Below are positions 1-8,550 of a stretch of 48,867 nt of DNA, one piece after another. Location: positions 15,238 to 64,104 of the forward strand of contig CADECM010000002.1 of the NCBI GenBank assembly GCA_902825845.1, written 5' to 3'. Both the position numbers and the translations under genes were made by a program. The notes beneath the pieces are model-generated. The model saw only the letters and a list, made by a program, of their open reading frames with translations, had not been told where the DNA came from and did not search any database. How positions within the stretch are numbered: position 1 is the stretch's first letter; each line of letters starts with the position of its first letter. The stretch comes from an uncultured beta proteobacterium. GTDB taxonomy: Bacteria > Pseudomonadota > Gammaproteobacteria > Burkholderiales > SG8-41.

Positions 1-14
1 AAATAACCATTTAA

Positions 15-27
15 AATCAACATGTTA
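15..27 (+). promoter_or_regulatory. IHF-like site overlapping the hemC start
   Basis: The bases AATCAACATGTTA match WATCAANNNNTTR exactly and are preceded by an AT-rich stretch. The site spans the hemC start codon. IHF binding is inferred from consensus only. It is one of a family of similar AT-rich sites in the window. Confidence 0.35.
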
Positions 28-972
28 GTTGATAACCCGAATGTCACGCCCGCGCGTCTGGTGATCGCCTCGCGCGAGTCGCTGCTGGCGATGTGGCAGG
101 CGCAGCATGTGCAGTCGCGGTTGCGCGCATTATATCCGCGGCTCGATGTGACCATCCTCGGCATGACCACCGAAGGCGACCGCAATCTCGGCAGTTCGCT
201 GTCCAAAATCGGCGGCAAGGGCTTGTTCGTAAAGGAACTGGAAACCGCGATTGCCGAAGGCCGCGCCGACATTGCGGTGCATTCGCTGAAAGATGTGCCG
301 ATGCAACTGCCGGACGGCTTCGCGCTGGGGGCGATCCTGGCGCGTGCCGACCCGCGCGATGCGCTGGTTTCCGGCAAGTTCGACTCACTCGCAGCGTTGC
401 CGAACGGCGCGCGTGTCGGCACCTCCAGTTTGCGCCGCGAAAGCCAGTTGCGGGTGAAGTATCCCCATCTGGTAATCGAACCGCTGCGCGGTAACGTACA
501 AACGCGACTGCGCAAGCTCGACAACGGCGCCTACGACGCGATCATCCTCGCCGCGGCGGGGCTGCAGCGGTTGCAACTCGAAAGCCGCATCCGCGCCGTG
601 CTCGCGCCTGAAGCCATGCTGCCCGCAGTGGGCCAGGGCGCGCTCGCCATCGAATGCCGCAACGATCGGGCGGACGTATTGAAACTGCTCGCACCGCTGC
701 ATGACGCGCCCACCGCGGCCTGCGTGCAGGCAGAGCGCGCCTTGTCACGCGCACTCGCCGGCAGCTGCAACGTGCCGCTGGGCGGCTATGCCGAAATCAA
801 CGGTGCGCGCCTCCGTCTGCGCGGCTTTGTCGGCGCGCCCGACGGTTCCCGCCACGTCAGCGCCGAGCGCGAAGGCGATGCAGCCGATGCCGAAGCGCTG
901 GGGACGGCACTCGCGGCGCAACTCAAGGGGATGGGCGCTGATGAAATACTCGCGGGGCTGCAGGACGGCTGA
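22..972 (+). CDS. hemC: Porphobilinogen deaminase (hydroxymethylbilane synthase)
   Basis: Polymerises four porphobilinogen molecules into hydroxymethylbilane in the cytoplasmic tetrapyrrole pathway. The 316-residue product has the family length and landmarks: the N-terminal [10 protein letters not shown] strand, catalytic Asp91 in HSLKDVP, the SSLRR motif near 135-139, and Cys249 in GSCNVPLGG, which carries the dipyrromethane cofactor. ATG 22 is the only usable start because an in-frame TAA lies at 4-6. It has no clear Shine-Dalgarno sequence and overlaps an IHF-like site. hemD, which usually follows directly, lies 2.8 kb downstream beyond two unrelated genes. Identification is certain. Confidence 0.97.
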   Translation: MLVDNPNVTPARLVIASRESLLAMWQAQHVQSRLRALYPRLDVTILGMTTEGDRNLGSSLSKIGGKGLFVKELETAIAEGRADIAVHSLKDVPMQLPDGFALGAILARADPRDALVSGKFDSLAALPNGARVGTSSLRRESQLRVKYPHLVIEPLRGNVQTRLRKLDNGAYDAIILAAAGLQRLQLESRIRAVLAPEAMLPAVGQGALAIECRNDRADVLKLLAPLHDAPTAACVQAERALSRALAGSCNVPLGGYAEINGARLRLRGFVGAPDGSRHVSAEREGDAADAEALGTALAAQLKGMGADEILAGLQDG

Positions 973-1199
973 GGGGTGGCTTACAAGGATTTTGCATTAC
1001 ATTCCCGCGTATGTGCTTGTACGTGACGCAACAGCGAGCGCAGTTACGGTCAGATATGCAAATTGCAAATTTTCGGCTACGATAAGTTTTGGGATTTCGA
1101 TGAGTACGTGGGCAGGCCGGGGCATGAGGCCACCCCAAACGCCGGTACTTGCTGTTCCATCCGTGCCCGTCCTTTTATTGCCAGTAGAGGGAGCACGCC

Positions 1200-2717
1200 A
1201 TGCGTGGTTCAATGACTAAATTCGCCGTGGTGATGGCGGTTTTCCTTTGCGCCGCGCCCGTTGCCGCCTTCGCGCAGCGCGTCAGCGACGGGCAGGCCGC
1301 CTATGCCAGTGGAGACTTTGCGCGAGCCGCGCAAATCTGGTCAGCGCTGGCCGAGCAGCAGGATCGCAGGGCACAAACGCTGCTGGCAATGTTGTACCGG
1401 GACGGCAAGGGCGTGACGCAGAATCTGCAAACTGCGGCCGAATGGTATGGCAGGGCAGCAGCCCTCGGCGACCCCATTGCCCAGGGTCAGCTGGGCAGCT
1501 TTTATGAGGATGGACGCGGCGTTGCGATGAATGCTGCGCAAGCGGCCTATTGGTATCGCCGTTCCGCCGAGCAAGGCAATGCACCAGCGGCCGCCAATCT
1601 TGGTGCTTTGTACGAAGCGGGCAACGGCGTTCCCAGAAATGAAACGTTTGCGCTTGCGCTTTACACGCAGGCCTACGCTCGGGCGCCAAGTAACAAGGCC
1701 ATAGCAAATCTCTACCAGGAACGCAGCGCGCGCGCGACACCCGCGATGCGTGCACAAGCCAATGGTCTTGTTCAGCAGTTGGGACAAGCCGGCGGCTACG
1801 CGCAGGTACTTGATGCGGCACCGCCGCGGCAAACGGCGGCGGCTTCAAGCGCGCCGCCGATGAGTCTGGACGAACGGCAAAGGGCGTTTGAGCAGGCCGC
1901 CCGTGCAGCGCCCGTGGTCACGATCAACGAGAGTAATCCGGCGGCGCTTGAGGGACGCCGATCTCTGGAGGCCAGAATGAAGTGCGAGGCTTCCGTCAAA
2001 GGCCGGGTGTGGGCGGACGATGAAACCCAGGCCATTGTCGAACGATGCTACAAGGATGCCATGCAGCGCTCCGGGCAGCGGGAGAGCGCTGTGGCGGCAG
2101 CCGCAGGCGATCCACGCGCCATATTCGGCCTGCTGGTCGGCGCACCGCTGCCGCCGCGCATCTTCAAGTGCAACGAAAATTTACGAAGCGACGCGCCGTT
2201 GATGCCAGCCGGCAAGCCCTATTGCCTTAGCATGCTGGGCACCAGCCTCGAAGCGCTGGTTGGCTACTTCAATGACATGGACGCGAGTGACTACCGCAAG
2301 ATCGGCATCCATTTCGGAACATTGGGCATCAACGACCAGATTTATGACACGCGTCTGGCTCAAGGCGTCACCGTCTATATCGACAAAGGGGAAATGCTGC
2401 ACATGCTGACGGTGCGCACATGGGCCTGGCAGTACCAGGAAGTGCTGGCGATGCTGGTGAAAAAATACGGAAAGCCGTCCCGGCAAGCCACCGCGCAATG
2501 GGTCAATCGGCAAACCGGACAGGTGGTTGGTACGTCGCCGAATTACGTGTGGAATGCGAAGGGGCTGATCATTGAATATCAATCGCAGGTGGCCGGCATA
2601 CTCAATGATCGCACCGCGACGGGGCGGATCGTCATCTACACGCCGGAGCTGGCGCACCGCGTGCAATCCTATATCGCGCAACGCGACGGCCCCGACCCCC
2701 GCCGCAAACCAATGTGA
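1200..2717 (+). CDS. Exported Sel1-repeat protein
   Basis: A 505-residue protein with a signal peptide (hydrophobic run about 7-20, AFAQ-type cleavage near 25), so probably periplasmic. Residues about 28-170 hold a TPR-like unit and about three Sel1 repeats, recognisable by motifs such as YRDGKGV, YEDGRGV and YEAGNGV. Sel1 repeats are protein-interaction solenoids. The remaining roughly 330 residues, including a region rich in aromatic residues near 370-480, match nothing I recognise. An AGAGGGAG ribosome site eight bases before ATG 1200 supports this start. The gene sits between hemC and a lytic transglycosylase and has no evident link to heme synthesis. Its specific role is unknown. Confidence 0.85.
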   Translation: MRGSMTKFAVVMAVFLCAAPVAAFAQRVSDGQAAYASGDFARAAQIWSALAEQQDRRAQTLLAMLYRDGKGVTQNLQTAAEWYGRAAALGDPIAQGQLGSFYEDGRGVAMNAAQAAYWYRRSAEQGNAPAAANLGALYEAGNGVPRNETFALALYTQAYARAPSNKAIANLYQERSARATPAMRAQANGLVQQLGQAGGYAQVLDAAPPRQTAAASSAPPMSLDERQRAFEQAARAAPVVTINESNPAALEGRRSLEARMKCEASVKGRVWADDETQAIVERCYKDAMQRSGQRESAVAAAAGDPRAIFGLLVGAPLPPRIFKCNENLRSDAPLMPAGKPYCLSMLGTSLEALVGYFNDMDASDYRKIGIHFGTLGINDQIYDTRLAQGVTVYIDKGEMLHMLTVRTWAWQYQEVLAMLVKKYGKPSRQATAQWVNRQTGQVVGTSPNYVWNAKGLIIEYQSQVAGILNDRTATGRIVIYTPELAHRVQSYIAQRDGPDPRRKPM

Positions 2718-2862
2718 CAGTGACGCAGGAAGCAGGGGCGATTAAGGATAACGTGTTCAGGGGAAGGTCATGATCCTTGCCCCCAAACGATGTTGAGCAC
2801 ACGATCCGCCATCGCGCCGCGGCGACCGGCTCCTTTTTGGCTGCGCACTTGATAGAATACAC

Positions 2863-2875
2863 TAACTTATTGATT
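2863..2875 (-). promoter_or_regulatory. IHF-like site upstream of the lytic transglycosylase
   Basis: On the minus strand this reads AATCAATAAGTTA, an exact match to WATCAANNNNTTR, inside an AT-rich island (about 2850-2915) that contrasts with the GC-rich surroundings. It lies about 30 bp upstream of a candidate -10 box. IHF binding is inferred from consensus only. Confidence 0.4.
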
Positions 2876-2905
2876 TTATTTGTATTTTTAGAAACGGCCT
2901 GCGCG

Positions 2906-2911
2906 TATAAT
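2906..2911 (+). promoter_or_regulatory. Candidate sigma-70 -10 box (TATAAT)
   Basis: A perfect TATAAT about 40 bp before the start codon of the transglycosylase gene. No good -35 box stands at 16-18 bp spacing; the nearest TTG-containing hexamer is too far. An activator or the AT-rich upstream DNA may compensate. Promoter activity is inferred. Confidence 0.4.
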
Positions 2912-2950
2912 TTTGACGCCGCAGGATTACCACGGTAACCTCTCGAACCC

Positions 2951-3556
2951 ATGAAGCTGCTGCAAACCCTGCATGCCTCGACGATCGCGCTGCTGCTGAC
3001 TTGCGCGGCGCCGGTGCGAGCCGACATCTACGCCTTTACCGACGAGAATGGTGTGCAGCACTTCACCAACACACCCAGCGATGCGCGTTATCGGTTGGTG
3101 CTCATTGAGCCCAAGCCCGCTGCAGCCGTGGCCACCGATGCCGCGGTGGGCGCGGGCGCGTTGCAGCCGCTGATCCAGGCGGCGGCCGCGCGGCATCGTG
3201 TCGAGCCGGCTTTGGTGCAGGCGGTGATTCAGGTGGAATCGAATTTCAATCCACGGGCGGTGTCGCCCAAAGGTGCGCGCGGGCTGATGCAGTTGATGCC
3301 CGCCACCGCGCAGCGGCTGGGCGTCGCCGATGCCTTCGACCCGCGCCAGAACATCGAGGGCGGCGTGCGTTATCTTGCCGATCTGCTGGCGTTGTTCAAG
3401 AACGATTTGCGCCTGGTGCTGGCGGCCTACAACGCCGGTGAACAGGCCGTGATCCAGTATGGACATCAGATTCCGCCCTATCGCGAGACCCGGGACTACG
3501 TGCCAAAGGTGCTACAGCATTATCAGCGTCTGCGCGGCGCCCCACGCCTGCTATAG
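2951..3556 (+). CDS. Lytic transglycosylase (SLT domain) with N-terminal DUF4124-like segment
   Basis: Cleaves the peptidoglycan glycan strand to form 1,6-anhydromuropeptides in the periplasm. The 201-residue protein has a signal peptide (to about 24), then DIYAFTDENGVQHFTNTP, typical of DUF4124, then an SLT family 1 domain (about 70-195). Catalytic Glu96 lies in QVESNFNP; the family motifs GLMQLMPATA (111-120) and AYNAGE (159-164) are intact. Small enzymes of this kind are common in betaproteobacteria. The ATG at 2951 has only a weak ribosome site, but no better start preserves the signal peptide. It is transcribed with, but 219 bp away from, hemD. Confidence 0.93.
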   Translation: MKLLQTLHASTIALLLTCAAPVRADIYAFTDENGVQHFTNTPSDARYRLVLIEPKPAAAVATDAAVGAGALQPLIQAAAARHRVEPALVQAVIQVESNFNPRAVSPKGARGLMQLMPATAQRLGVADAFDPRQNIEGGVRYLADLLALFKNDLRLVLAAYNAGEQAVIQYGHQIPPYRETRDYVPKVLQHYQRLRGAPRLL

Positions 3557-3621
3557 TGCCGCTGCGGGCGGCGCTGCGTCTGCGGGTGATTTGCCAGCTC
3601 CGCCGCGCAGTCACTGCCCTT

Positions 3622-3649
3622 GTGGATCGCGCACGGCGCCGCGATCCAC
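3622..3649. repeat. Perfect 10-bp inverted repeat between transglycosylase and hemD
   Basis: GTGGATCGCG (3622-3631) and its exact reverse complement CGCGATCCAC (3640-3649) flank an 8-nt spacer. As RNA this makes a strong GC-rich hairpin 66 nt beyond the transglycosylase stop. No T-run follows, so a classic intrinsic terminator is not shown. It could be a terminator-like or protective 3' hairpin, or a palindromic protein site. Confidence 0.5.
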
Positions 3650-3775
3650 TACTGCGACACCGCAAGGAATCAACATCCGGCCAGGGGACATGCGCTATCC
3701 GTTTCCAGTAATGCTACGCTGCCGGCGCGCTGATGCACCCGGCGGCCACCGCGCACAAGCGGCGGTCCGCATCTC

Positions 3776-4558
3776 ATGAGCAGCGCGCAGCCGCTTGCCG
3801 GACGCGGTATCGTGATCACCCGCCCGGCGGGCGAATCGCAGCGGCTGGCGGCGCTGATCCGCGAAGCCGGCGGCGTACCGCTGTTGTATCCGGCGCTGGA
3901 GATCCTTGATGCGGCGGATCCCGCCGCGCTCGACGCAGTGATCGACCGGCTGCACGATTTTGCGCTGGCGATCTTCATCAGTCCCACTGCCGTGCACAAA
4001 GCGATGGCGCGCATTGTGGCGCTGCGCGTGTTGCCCGCGGACCTGCGTTGCGCGGCGATCGGGCCCGGCGGCGTGCGCGCGTTGCAGGCGTTCGGTGTGC
4101 GCGAGGTGATTGCGCCGGATGCGGACAACGCGCGCCACGACAGTGAATCGCTGCTCGCCACCCGCTTTTTGCAGAACGTCGGCGGCAAGCGCGTGGTGAT
4201 TTTCCGCGGCGACGGCGGGCGCGAGTTGTTGCGCGATGCCCTGATCGCGCGCGGCGCAAGCGTGGAAACCGTGGCCTGTTACCGGCGTGTCGCGCCGTCG
4301 TGGGATGGATTGCCTTTGTTACAGGCGTGGGCGCGCGGCGAAGTGGCCGCGGTCATCGTCACCAGTAGCGAAGGCCTGCGCCGGTTTTGTGACCGGCTCG
4401 GCGAGGCAGGCACGGCCAGACTCCGCGCTACGCCGATCATCGTGCCGCATCCGCGCATCGCGGCGGCCGCGCGTGCGATGGGGATGACGTGCGTGGAAGA
4501 AACCGTCACCGGTGATGCGGCATTGCTGGCGGCGGTGGTACGGCGCGTTAACAGTTGA
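3776..4558 (+). CDS. hemD: Uroporphyrinogen-III synthase
   Basis: Closes and inverts the D ring of hydroxymethylbilane to give uroporphyrinogen III. The 260-residue product begins with the family pattern LAGRGIVITRPAGESQRLAALI and contains the two-lobed fold landmarks: IFISPTAVHKAM in lobe one, AIGPGGVRALQAFG, and VIVTSSEGLRRF near the end. Sequence conservation in HemD is always low, so context matters, and hemX and hemY follow at once. The ATG at 3776 has no clear Shine-Dalgarno sequence. Confidence 0.94.
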   Translation: MSSAQPLAGRGIVITRPAGESQRLAALIREAGGVPLLYPALEILDAADPAALDAVIDRLHDFALAIFISPTAVHKAMARIVALRVLPADLRCAAIGPGGVRALQAFGVREVIAPDADNARHDSESLLATRFLQNVGGKRVVIFRGDGGRELLRDALIARGASVETVACYRRVAPSWDGLPLLQAWARGEVAAVIVTSSEGLRRFCDRLGEAGTARLRATPIIVPHPRIAAAARAMGMTCVEETVTGDAALLAAVVRRVNS

Positions 4559-4621
4559 GTCAGTTGCCGTTGCCGGGGCATACTCACGGCTTCCCCACGC
4601 CTGCCTACGCACCCGCCCGCC

Positions 4622-5743
4622 ATGAGTGAATTGCCACCGCCTGCAGCGCCCGCAGCCGCTGAACCGTCGTCGCTGCCGGCGCGCGCGCGCGCGGCAAACC
4701 GCGGCGGCATCGGGCTGGGCGTGGTGGCGCTGATCGCGCTGGCGGCACTCGGCCTGAGCGCGTGGCAGACGTATACCAGCCGGCACGAAAGCGAGAGTCT
4801 GCGCCAGGATGTGGCGCGGCGGCTGGCCGATGCGGACGCGCAAAGCCGCGCGGCGCGCATTGCCGGCGACCAGATCCGCGAGGCGACGCGCGAAGCGTCG
4901 GTGAAGCTCGGCGTGCTGGAAAGCAAACTGGCCGAATCGCAAAGCCAGCAGATAGCGCTGGAGGCGCTGTATCAGGATTTATCGCGCAACCGCGACGAAT
5001 GGGCGTTCGCTGAAATTGAACAAACGCTGCTGGTGGCCAACCAGCAATTGCAACTGGCCGGCAACGTCAGGGCCGCCTTGATCGCGCTGCAGGCGGCCGA
5101 CACGCGCATGCAGCACATGAACCGGCCGCAACTGCTCGCCCTGCGCAAGGCGATCAATGACGACATCGCGCGGCTTAAGGCGGCGCCCTACGTCGATACC
5201 GTGGGCCTCAGCGTGCGTATCGATACGCTGGTTGCGGCCGTGGACAAGCTGCCGCTGGCCGCGGAAACGCGCGTAACGGACGGGGCAGGCGCAACGCCGG
5301 AGGCTGCCCTCGATCAGGCCACCAGCGGCATGGACCAGAAGGCAATCGCGATCGCCGAGGGCGCCAGCGCGTGGAAGCGTTTCTGGCGTGACGTCTGGTC
5401 GGACCTGCGGCAGATGGTGCGCGTGCAAAGCGTGGGTGAGGCGGGCGTGCCGCTGATCGCGCCCGCGCAGGCGTATTTTCTGCGCGAGAACCTCAAGCTG
5501 CGCCTGCTGACCGCGCGCGTGGCGCTGCTCACGCGCGATCAGGCCACGTTCCGCAGCGACCTGAAGGCGGCGCAGGACTGGATCGCGCGCTACTTCGATG
5601 TGCGTGAAAAAAGTGTGGCGGTGGCGCAGTCATCGCTGACCACGTTGCAAAAATCCGCCATCAGCATTGAATTGCCGGATTTGTCGGTTACCCTGGCCGC
5701 GCTGCGCACGGCGTCGCCGGCCACGGCCCGCGAAAGCAAGTAA
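4622..5743 (+). CDS. hemX: HemX-type membrane-anchored protein of the heme operon
   Basis: A 373-residue protein with an Ala/Pro-rich cytoplasmic N-terminus, one transmembrane helix at about 29-51, then a long helical periplasmic region with coiled-coil character (about 55-120). The family is often labelled uroporphyrin-III C-methyltransferase, but this protein has no SAM-methyltransferase motifs and no catalytic activity can be assigned. It lies between hemD and hemY, the standard place for hemX in gamma- and betaproteobacteria. The role is probably structural or regulatory in tetrapyrrole synthesis. An IHF-like site begins at its stop codon. Confidence 0.9.
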   Translation: MSELPPPAAPAAAEPSSLPARARAANRGGIGLGVVALIALAALGLSAWQTYTSRHESESLRQDVARRLADADAQSRAARIAGDQIREATREASVKLGVLESKLAESQSQQIALEALYQDLSRNRDEWAFAEIEQTLLVANQQLQLAGNVRAALIALQAADTRMQHMNRPQLLALRKAINDDIARLKAAPYVDTVGLSVRIDTLVAAVDKLPLAAETRVTDGAGATPEAALDQATSGMDQKAIAIAEGASAWKRFWRDVWSDLRQMVRVQSVGEAGVPLIAPAQAYFLRENLKLRLLTARVALLTRDQATFRSDLKAAQDWIARYFDVREKSVAVAQSSLTTLQKSAISIELPDLSVTLAALRTASPATARESK

Positions 5744-5753
5744 GTATTTGATT
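5741..5753 (-). promoter_or_regulatory. IHF-like site between hemX and hemY
   Basis: On the minus strand the bases read AATCAAATACTTA, an exact WATCAANNNNTTR match, starting at the hemX stop codon and lying in a 30-bp AT-rich island. The intergenic gap is only 48 bp, so the site may bend DNA inside the operon or serve an internal hemY promoter. Inferred from consensus. Confidence 0.38.
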
Positions 5754-5791
5754 TTAAACAATAAATTAATTGTACATCCGGCAAGATCACG

Positions 5792-6979
5792 ATGAAATCC
5801 CTGCTCTGGATTCTGACTGCGCTGGCGCTTGCCGTGGGCCTGGTGGCCCTGGGCGTGCGTGCCAGTGCGGGCTATGTGCAGATTGTGCTGCCGCCGCACC
5901 GCATCGAACTGTCGCTGGTGCTGGTGGCGGCCATCCTGCTGGCCGCGTTTGTGCTGGGCTACCTGAGCCTGCGGCTGATTGCCGCGATGGTCGCGATGCC
6001 GCGCAACGTGCGTGGCTACCGGCAGGCGCGGCGCCAGCGCAAGGGCCATGACGCGCTGACCGGGGCGCTGCACGATTATTTCTCGGGCCGTTTTGCACGC
6101 GCCGAGAAAGCCGCCTCGTTGGCGATGGAACTGGGCGAAGATCCCGGCCTTGCCGCCATGCTTGCCGCGCGTGCCGCGCACGAACTGCGCGCGCCGGAGC
6201 GCCGCGACGCCTATCTCGCGCAGGGCGCGAAGCATCTGCCGGGCGACGACATCATGAAAATCATCACCGAAGCCGACATGCTGCTGGAACAGCGCCGCGC
6301 GGCGGATGCGCTGACCGCGCTGCAGGCGATGCCGCAAAAGCATACCGCCGGCCTGCGCCTGGAACTGAAGGCGCTGCAACAGGCCAAGGCGTGGGAGAAG
6401 TCGCTGGCGGTGATCGACCAACTTGAGAGACGTAAAGTGTTCGATGCCGCGCAGGCGCGGGATTTGCGCTGCCGCGCGCTGGCCGAACACCTGCGGCGGC
6501 AAAGCACCGATGTGACGTCGCTGGAAGACGCCTGGCGCAAAGTGCCGGAGCCGCTGCGCCGCGACGCGCGCGTGGCACGCGCCGCTGCCGAAGGGTTTAT
6601 TGCGTTGAAGGCGGGGCCCAGCGCTGCGCAGCTGATCGAACGCAGTCTTGAGCGCGACTGGGACAGCGAGCTGGCGGGCCTTTATGCCGATTGTGCGGGC
6701 GGCGACGCATCGGCGCACATCCAGCGCGCCGAGCGCTGGCTGCAGGGGCATCCGGGCGACGCGGCCCTGTTGCTGACGCTGGGGCGTTTGTGCATGCTGC
6801 AGGGGTTGTGGGGCAAGGCGCAGAACTATGTCGATGCCAGTCTTGCGGTGGAGGCCAGCCACGACGCGCATCTGGCGGCGGCACAGCTGCATGAAAAGCT
6901 GGGCAACGCCGACGCCGCGCAGCGCCATACCCGCGCGGCGCTTGATCTTGCCTTGATCAGGCTGCGCGCAGAGCACTGA
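5792..6979 (+). CDS. hemY: HemY-type inner-membrane TPR protein
   Basis: A 395-residue protein with two N-terminal transmembrane helices (about 5-24 and 41-63) followed by a helical TPR-like domain to the C-terminus. This is the proteobacterial HemY, unrelated to the Bacillus protoporphyrinogen oxidase of the same name. It is thought to act as a scaffold or in a late step of heme synthesis. The motif LPPHRIELSLVL between the helices and the position after hemX support the call. It ends the heme group; a 163-bp gap separates it from the first Bug gene. Confidence 0.92.
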   Translation: MKSLLWILTALALAVGLVALGVRASAGYVQIVLPPHRIELSLVLVAAILLAAFVLGYLSLRLIAAMVAMPRNVRGYRQARRQRKGHDALTGALHDYFSGRFARAEKAASLAMELGEDPGLAAMLAARAAHELRAPERRDAYLAQGAKHLPGDDIMKIITEADMLLEQRRAADALTALQAMPQKHTAGLRLELKALQQAKAWEKSLAVIDQLERRKVFDAAQARDLRCRALAEHLRRQSTDVTSLEDAWRKVPEPLRRDARVARAAAEGFIALKAGPSAAQLIERSLERDWDSELAGLYADCAGGDASAHIQRAERWLQGHPGDAALLLTLGRLCMLQGLWGKAQNYVDASLAVEASHDAHLAAAQLHEKLGNADAAQRHTRAALDLALIRLRAEH

Positions 6980-7142
6980 TCCGCGGACACGGCTTGCGGT
7001 TGCAACGGCTGCGCCGGCGGCGTAGTCTTGCGCCCACCACGGGCGGCGGACGCATGCCACGCGCAAGGGCATGCAAGTGTCAATGCATGCGCGCGCCATT
7101 CGCACCGGGTATGGCCAATCCAAAAAACAGAGGAGATGTTCG

Positions 7143-8120
7143 ATGCACATGCGGATTGCAGTCGTGATGGCTGCATTATTTTTTTTGCCGGCGGCAGGCC
7201 ACGCGCAGCGCTCCGGAGCGGGCGACGCCTATCCGGTCAAGCCGATCCGGTTTGTCATTCCGTTCGGGGCGGGTTCGGCCAGCGACGCGCTGGCGCGCAT
7301 CAACGCGCAGGCGCTGTCGCAGTTGCTCGGCCAACCGATCGTCGTTGTTCCCAAGCCGGGCGCCGACGGCGCGCTGTCCGGGCTGGAGGTGAAACGCGCC
7401 GCCGCCGATGGCTACACCTTTCTCTACGGCACCAACAGCCCGCTGGCGGTGGTGCCCAATATCCGCAAGGAACCGCCGTATGATGTGCTGAAGGACTTCA
7501 CCCCGGTCAGCTTCATCGGCGAGAACACGTTTTTCATCGTGGTTCATCCATCGCTGCCGGTGAAAACGATTGCCGAGCTGGTCACCTACGCCAAGGCGAA
7601 CCCGAAAAAGCTCAATTACGCGTCCGCCAACACCTACGCGCTGGTTGCCACTGCCTTGTTCGCGAAGAAGAACGACATCCAGATGCTGTCCGTTCCCTAC
7701 AAGTCAGAGCCTGATGCCATCGTCGACCTGCTCTCCGGCCGCCTGCATCTGATGAATGGTACTGTCACCACCGTTGCCGCGCACGTGAAGGAGGGTAAAC
7801 TGCGGGTGCTGGCGACGACGCTGCCCGAGCGCAGCCCGCTGATGCCCGACGTGCCGTCGTTCCCGGAGGCCGGTCAGGGCAAGTTTCCGATCGGTCCGTG
7901 GTTCGCGCTGGTCGGCCCCGCGGATCTGCCGCGCGCCATCGTCGCGCGCATGAACAAGGAAATGGTAGCGATCCTTGCGCAGCCCGCGGTGCGGGAGCAA
8001 ATGCAAAAGCAGGGCTTCATGCCGCGCTCGTCAACGCCGGAAGCGCTCACCGCTTACATGAAGGAGCAATTGGGCATCTGGAAGTCAGCGCTCAAGCTGG
8101 CGGGCATGGAACCGCAGTAA
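7143..8120 (+). CDS. Bug/TctC-family solute receptor 1
   Basis: A 325-residue periplasmic receptor with a signal peptide ending near GHAQ (about 22). The family core is clear: YPVKPIRFVIPFGAG, then AADGYTF (the usual motif is APDGYTL), VHPSLPVKTIAEL and VPYKSEPDAIV in the ligand-loop region. Bug proteins bind mono- and dicarboxylates, amino acids or related acids; the ligand here is unknown. The ATG at 7143 is chosen because AGGAG lies seven bases upstream and the signal peptide starts there; an in-frame upstream start at 7071 adds 24 residues unlike a signal peptide. It heads a four-gene run to 10535. Confidence 0.93.
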   Translation: MHMRIAVVMAALFFLPAAGHAQRSGAGDAYPVKPIRFVIPFGAGSASDALARINAQALSQLLGQPIVVVPKPGADGALSGLEVKRAAADGYTFLYGTNSPLAVVPNIRKEPPYDVLKDFTPVSFIGENTFFIVVHPSLPVKTIAELVTYAKANPKKLNYASANTYALVATALFAKKNDIQMLSVPYKSEPDAIVDLLSGRLHLMNGTVTTVAAHVKEGKLRVLATTLPERSPLMPDVPSFPEAGQGKFPIGPWFALVGPADLPRAIVARMNKEMVAILAQPAVREQMQKQGFMPRSSTPEALTAYMKEQLGIWKSALKLAGMEPQ

Positions 8121-8164
8121 GCGGGAACTGACAGGCACGACAACGCAGACACAAGGAGAACGAC

Positions 8165-8539
8165 ATGGCGGGTAATGGGCAAATGATCATCGATCTCGAC
8201 AAAAAGCGCATGACGGCGATGGGCCAGAGGGATGCCGGGACACTCAATATGTTGTTGTCCGACGACCTGGTATACACCCATTCCTCCGCGCGGCAGGACA
8301 CCAAGCAGAGCCTGATCGCGGCGATGGCGTCGGGCACGACGGTCTACACGTCCGTGGTGCCGTCGGAGGTCAAGGCGCAGGATTGCGGCGATGCCGTGGT
8401 GCTCACCGGGATTGCGCGCATCAGCGTCAATTCCAACGGCAAGCCGAACAGCTTCGGCGTGCGCTTTACGGATGTCTACGCCAACAAGGGCGGACGTTGG
8501 CAGATGGTGACCTGGCAGTCGACGCGGTTGCCGGAATAG
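8165..8539 (+). CDS. NTF2-like (SnoaL/DUF4440-type) small protein
   Basis: A 124-residue cytoplasmic protein without signal peptide. The pattern of an early helix (KRMTAMGQRDAGTLNMLL), SDDLVYTHSSA, and a C-terminal strand pair ending GGRWQMVTWQSTRL fits the cone-shaped NTF2 fold of DUF4440/SnoaL proteins. Members include isomerases, dehydratases and proteins of unknown role; no catalytic set can be assigned. AAGGAGAACGAC precedes ATG 8165. It lies 44 bp after one Bug gene and 11 bp before the next, so it is probably co-transcribed with them and may act on the compound they bind. Confidence 0.8.
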   Translation: MAGNGQMIIDLDKKRMTAMGQRDAGTLNMLLSDDLVYTHSSARQDTKQSLIAAMASGTTVYTSVVPSEVKAQDCGDAVVLTGIARISVNSNGKPNSFGVRFTDVYANKGGRWQMVTWQSTRLPE

Positions 8540-8550
8540 CGGAGTCGGTG

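Noticed and set aside
2758..2783. GGGGAAGG/CCTTGCCCC hairpin after the Sel1 gene
   Set aside because: The stem has a bulge, and no U-tract follows; chance in GC-rich DNA is likely.
5630..7150. Long minus-strand open frame opposite hemX and hemY (506 codons)
   Set aside because: It is antisense to two well-identified genes, is rich in Arg, Gln and His as expected from reverse reading of GC-rich coding DNA, and has no family signature or ribosome site.
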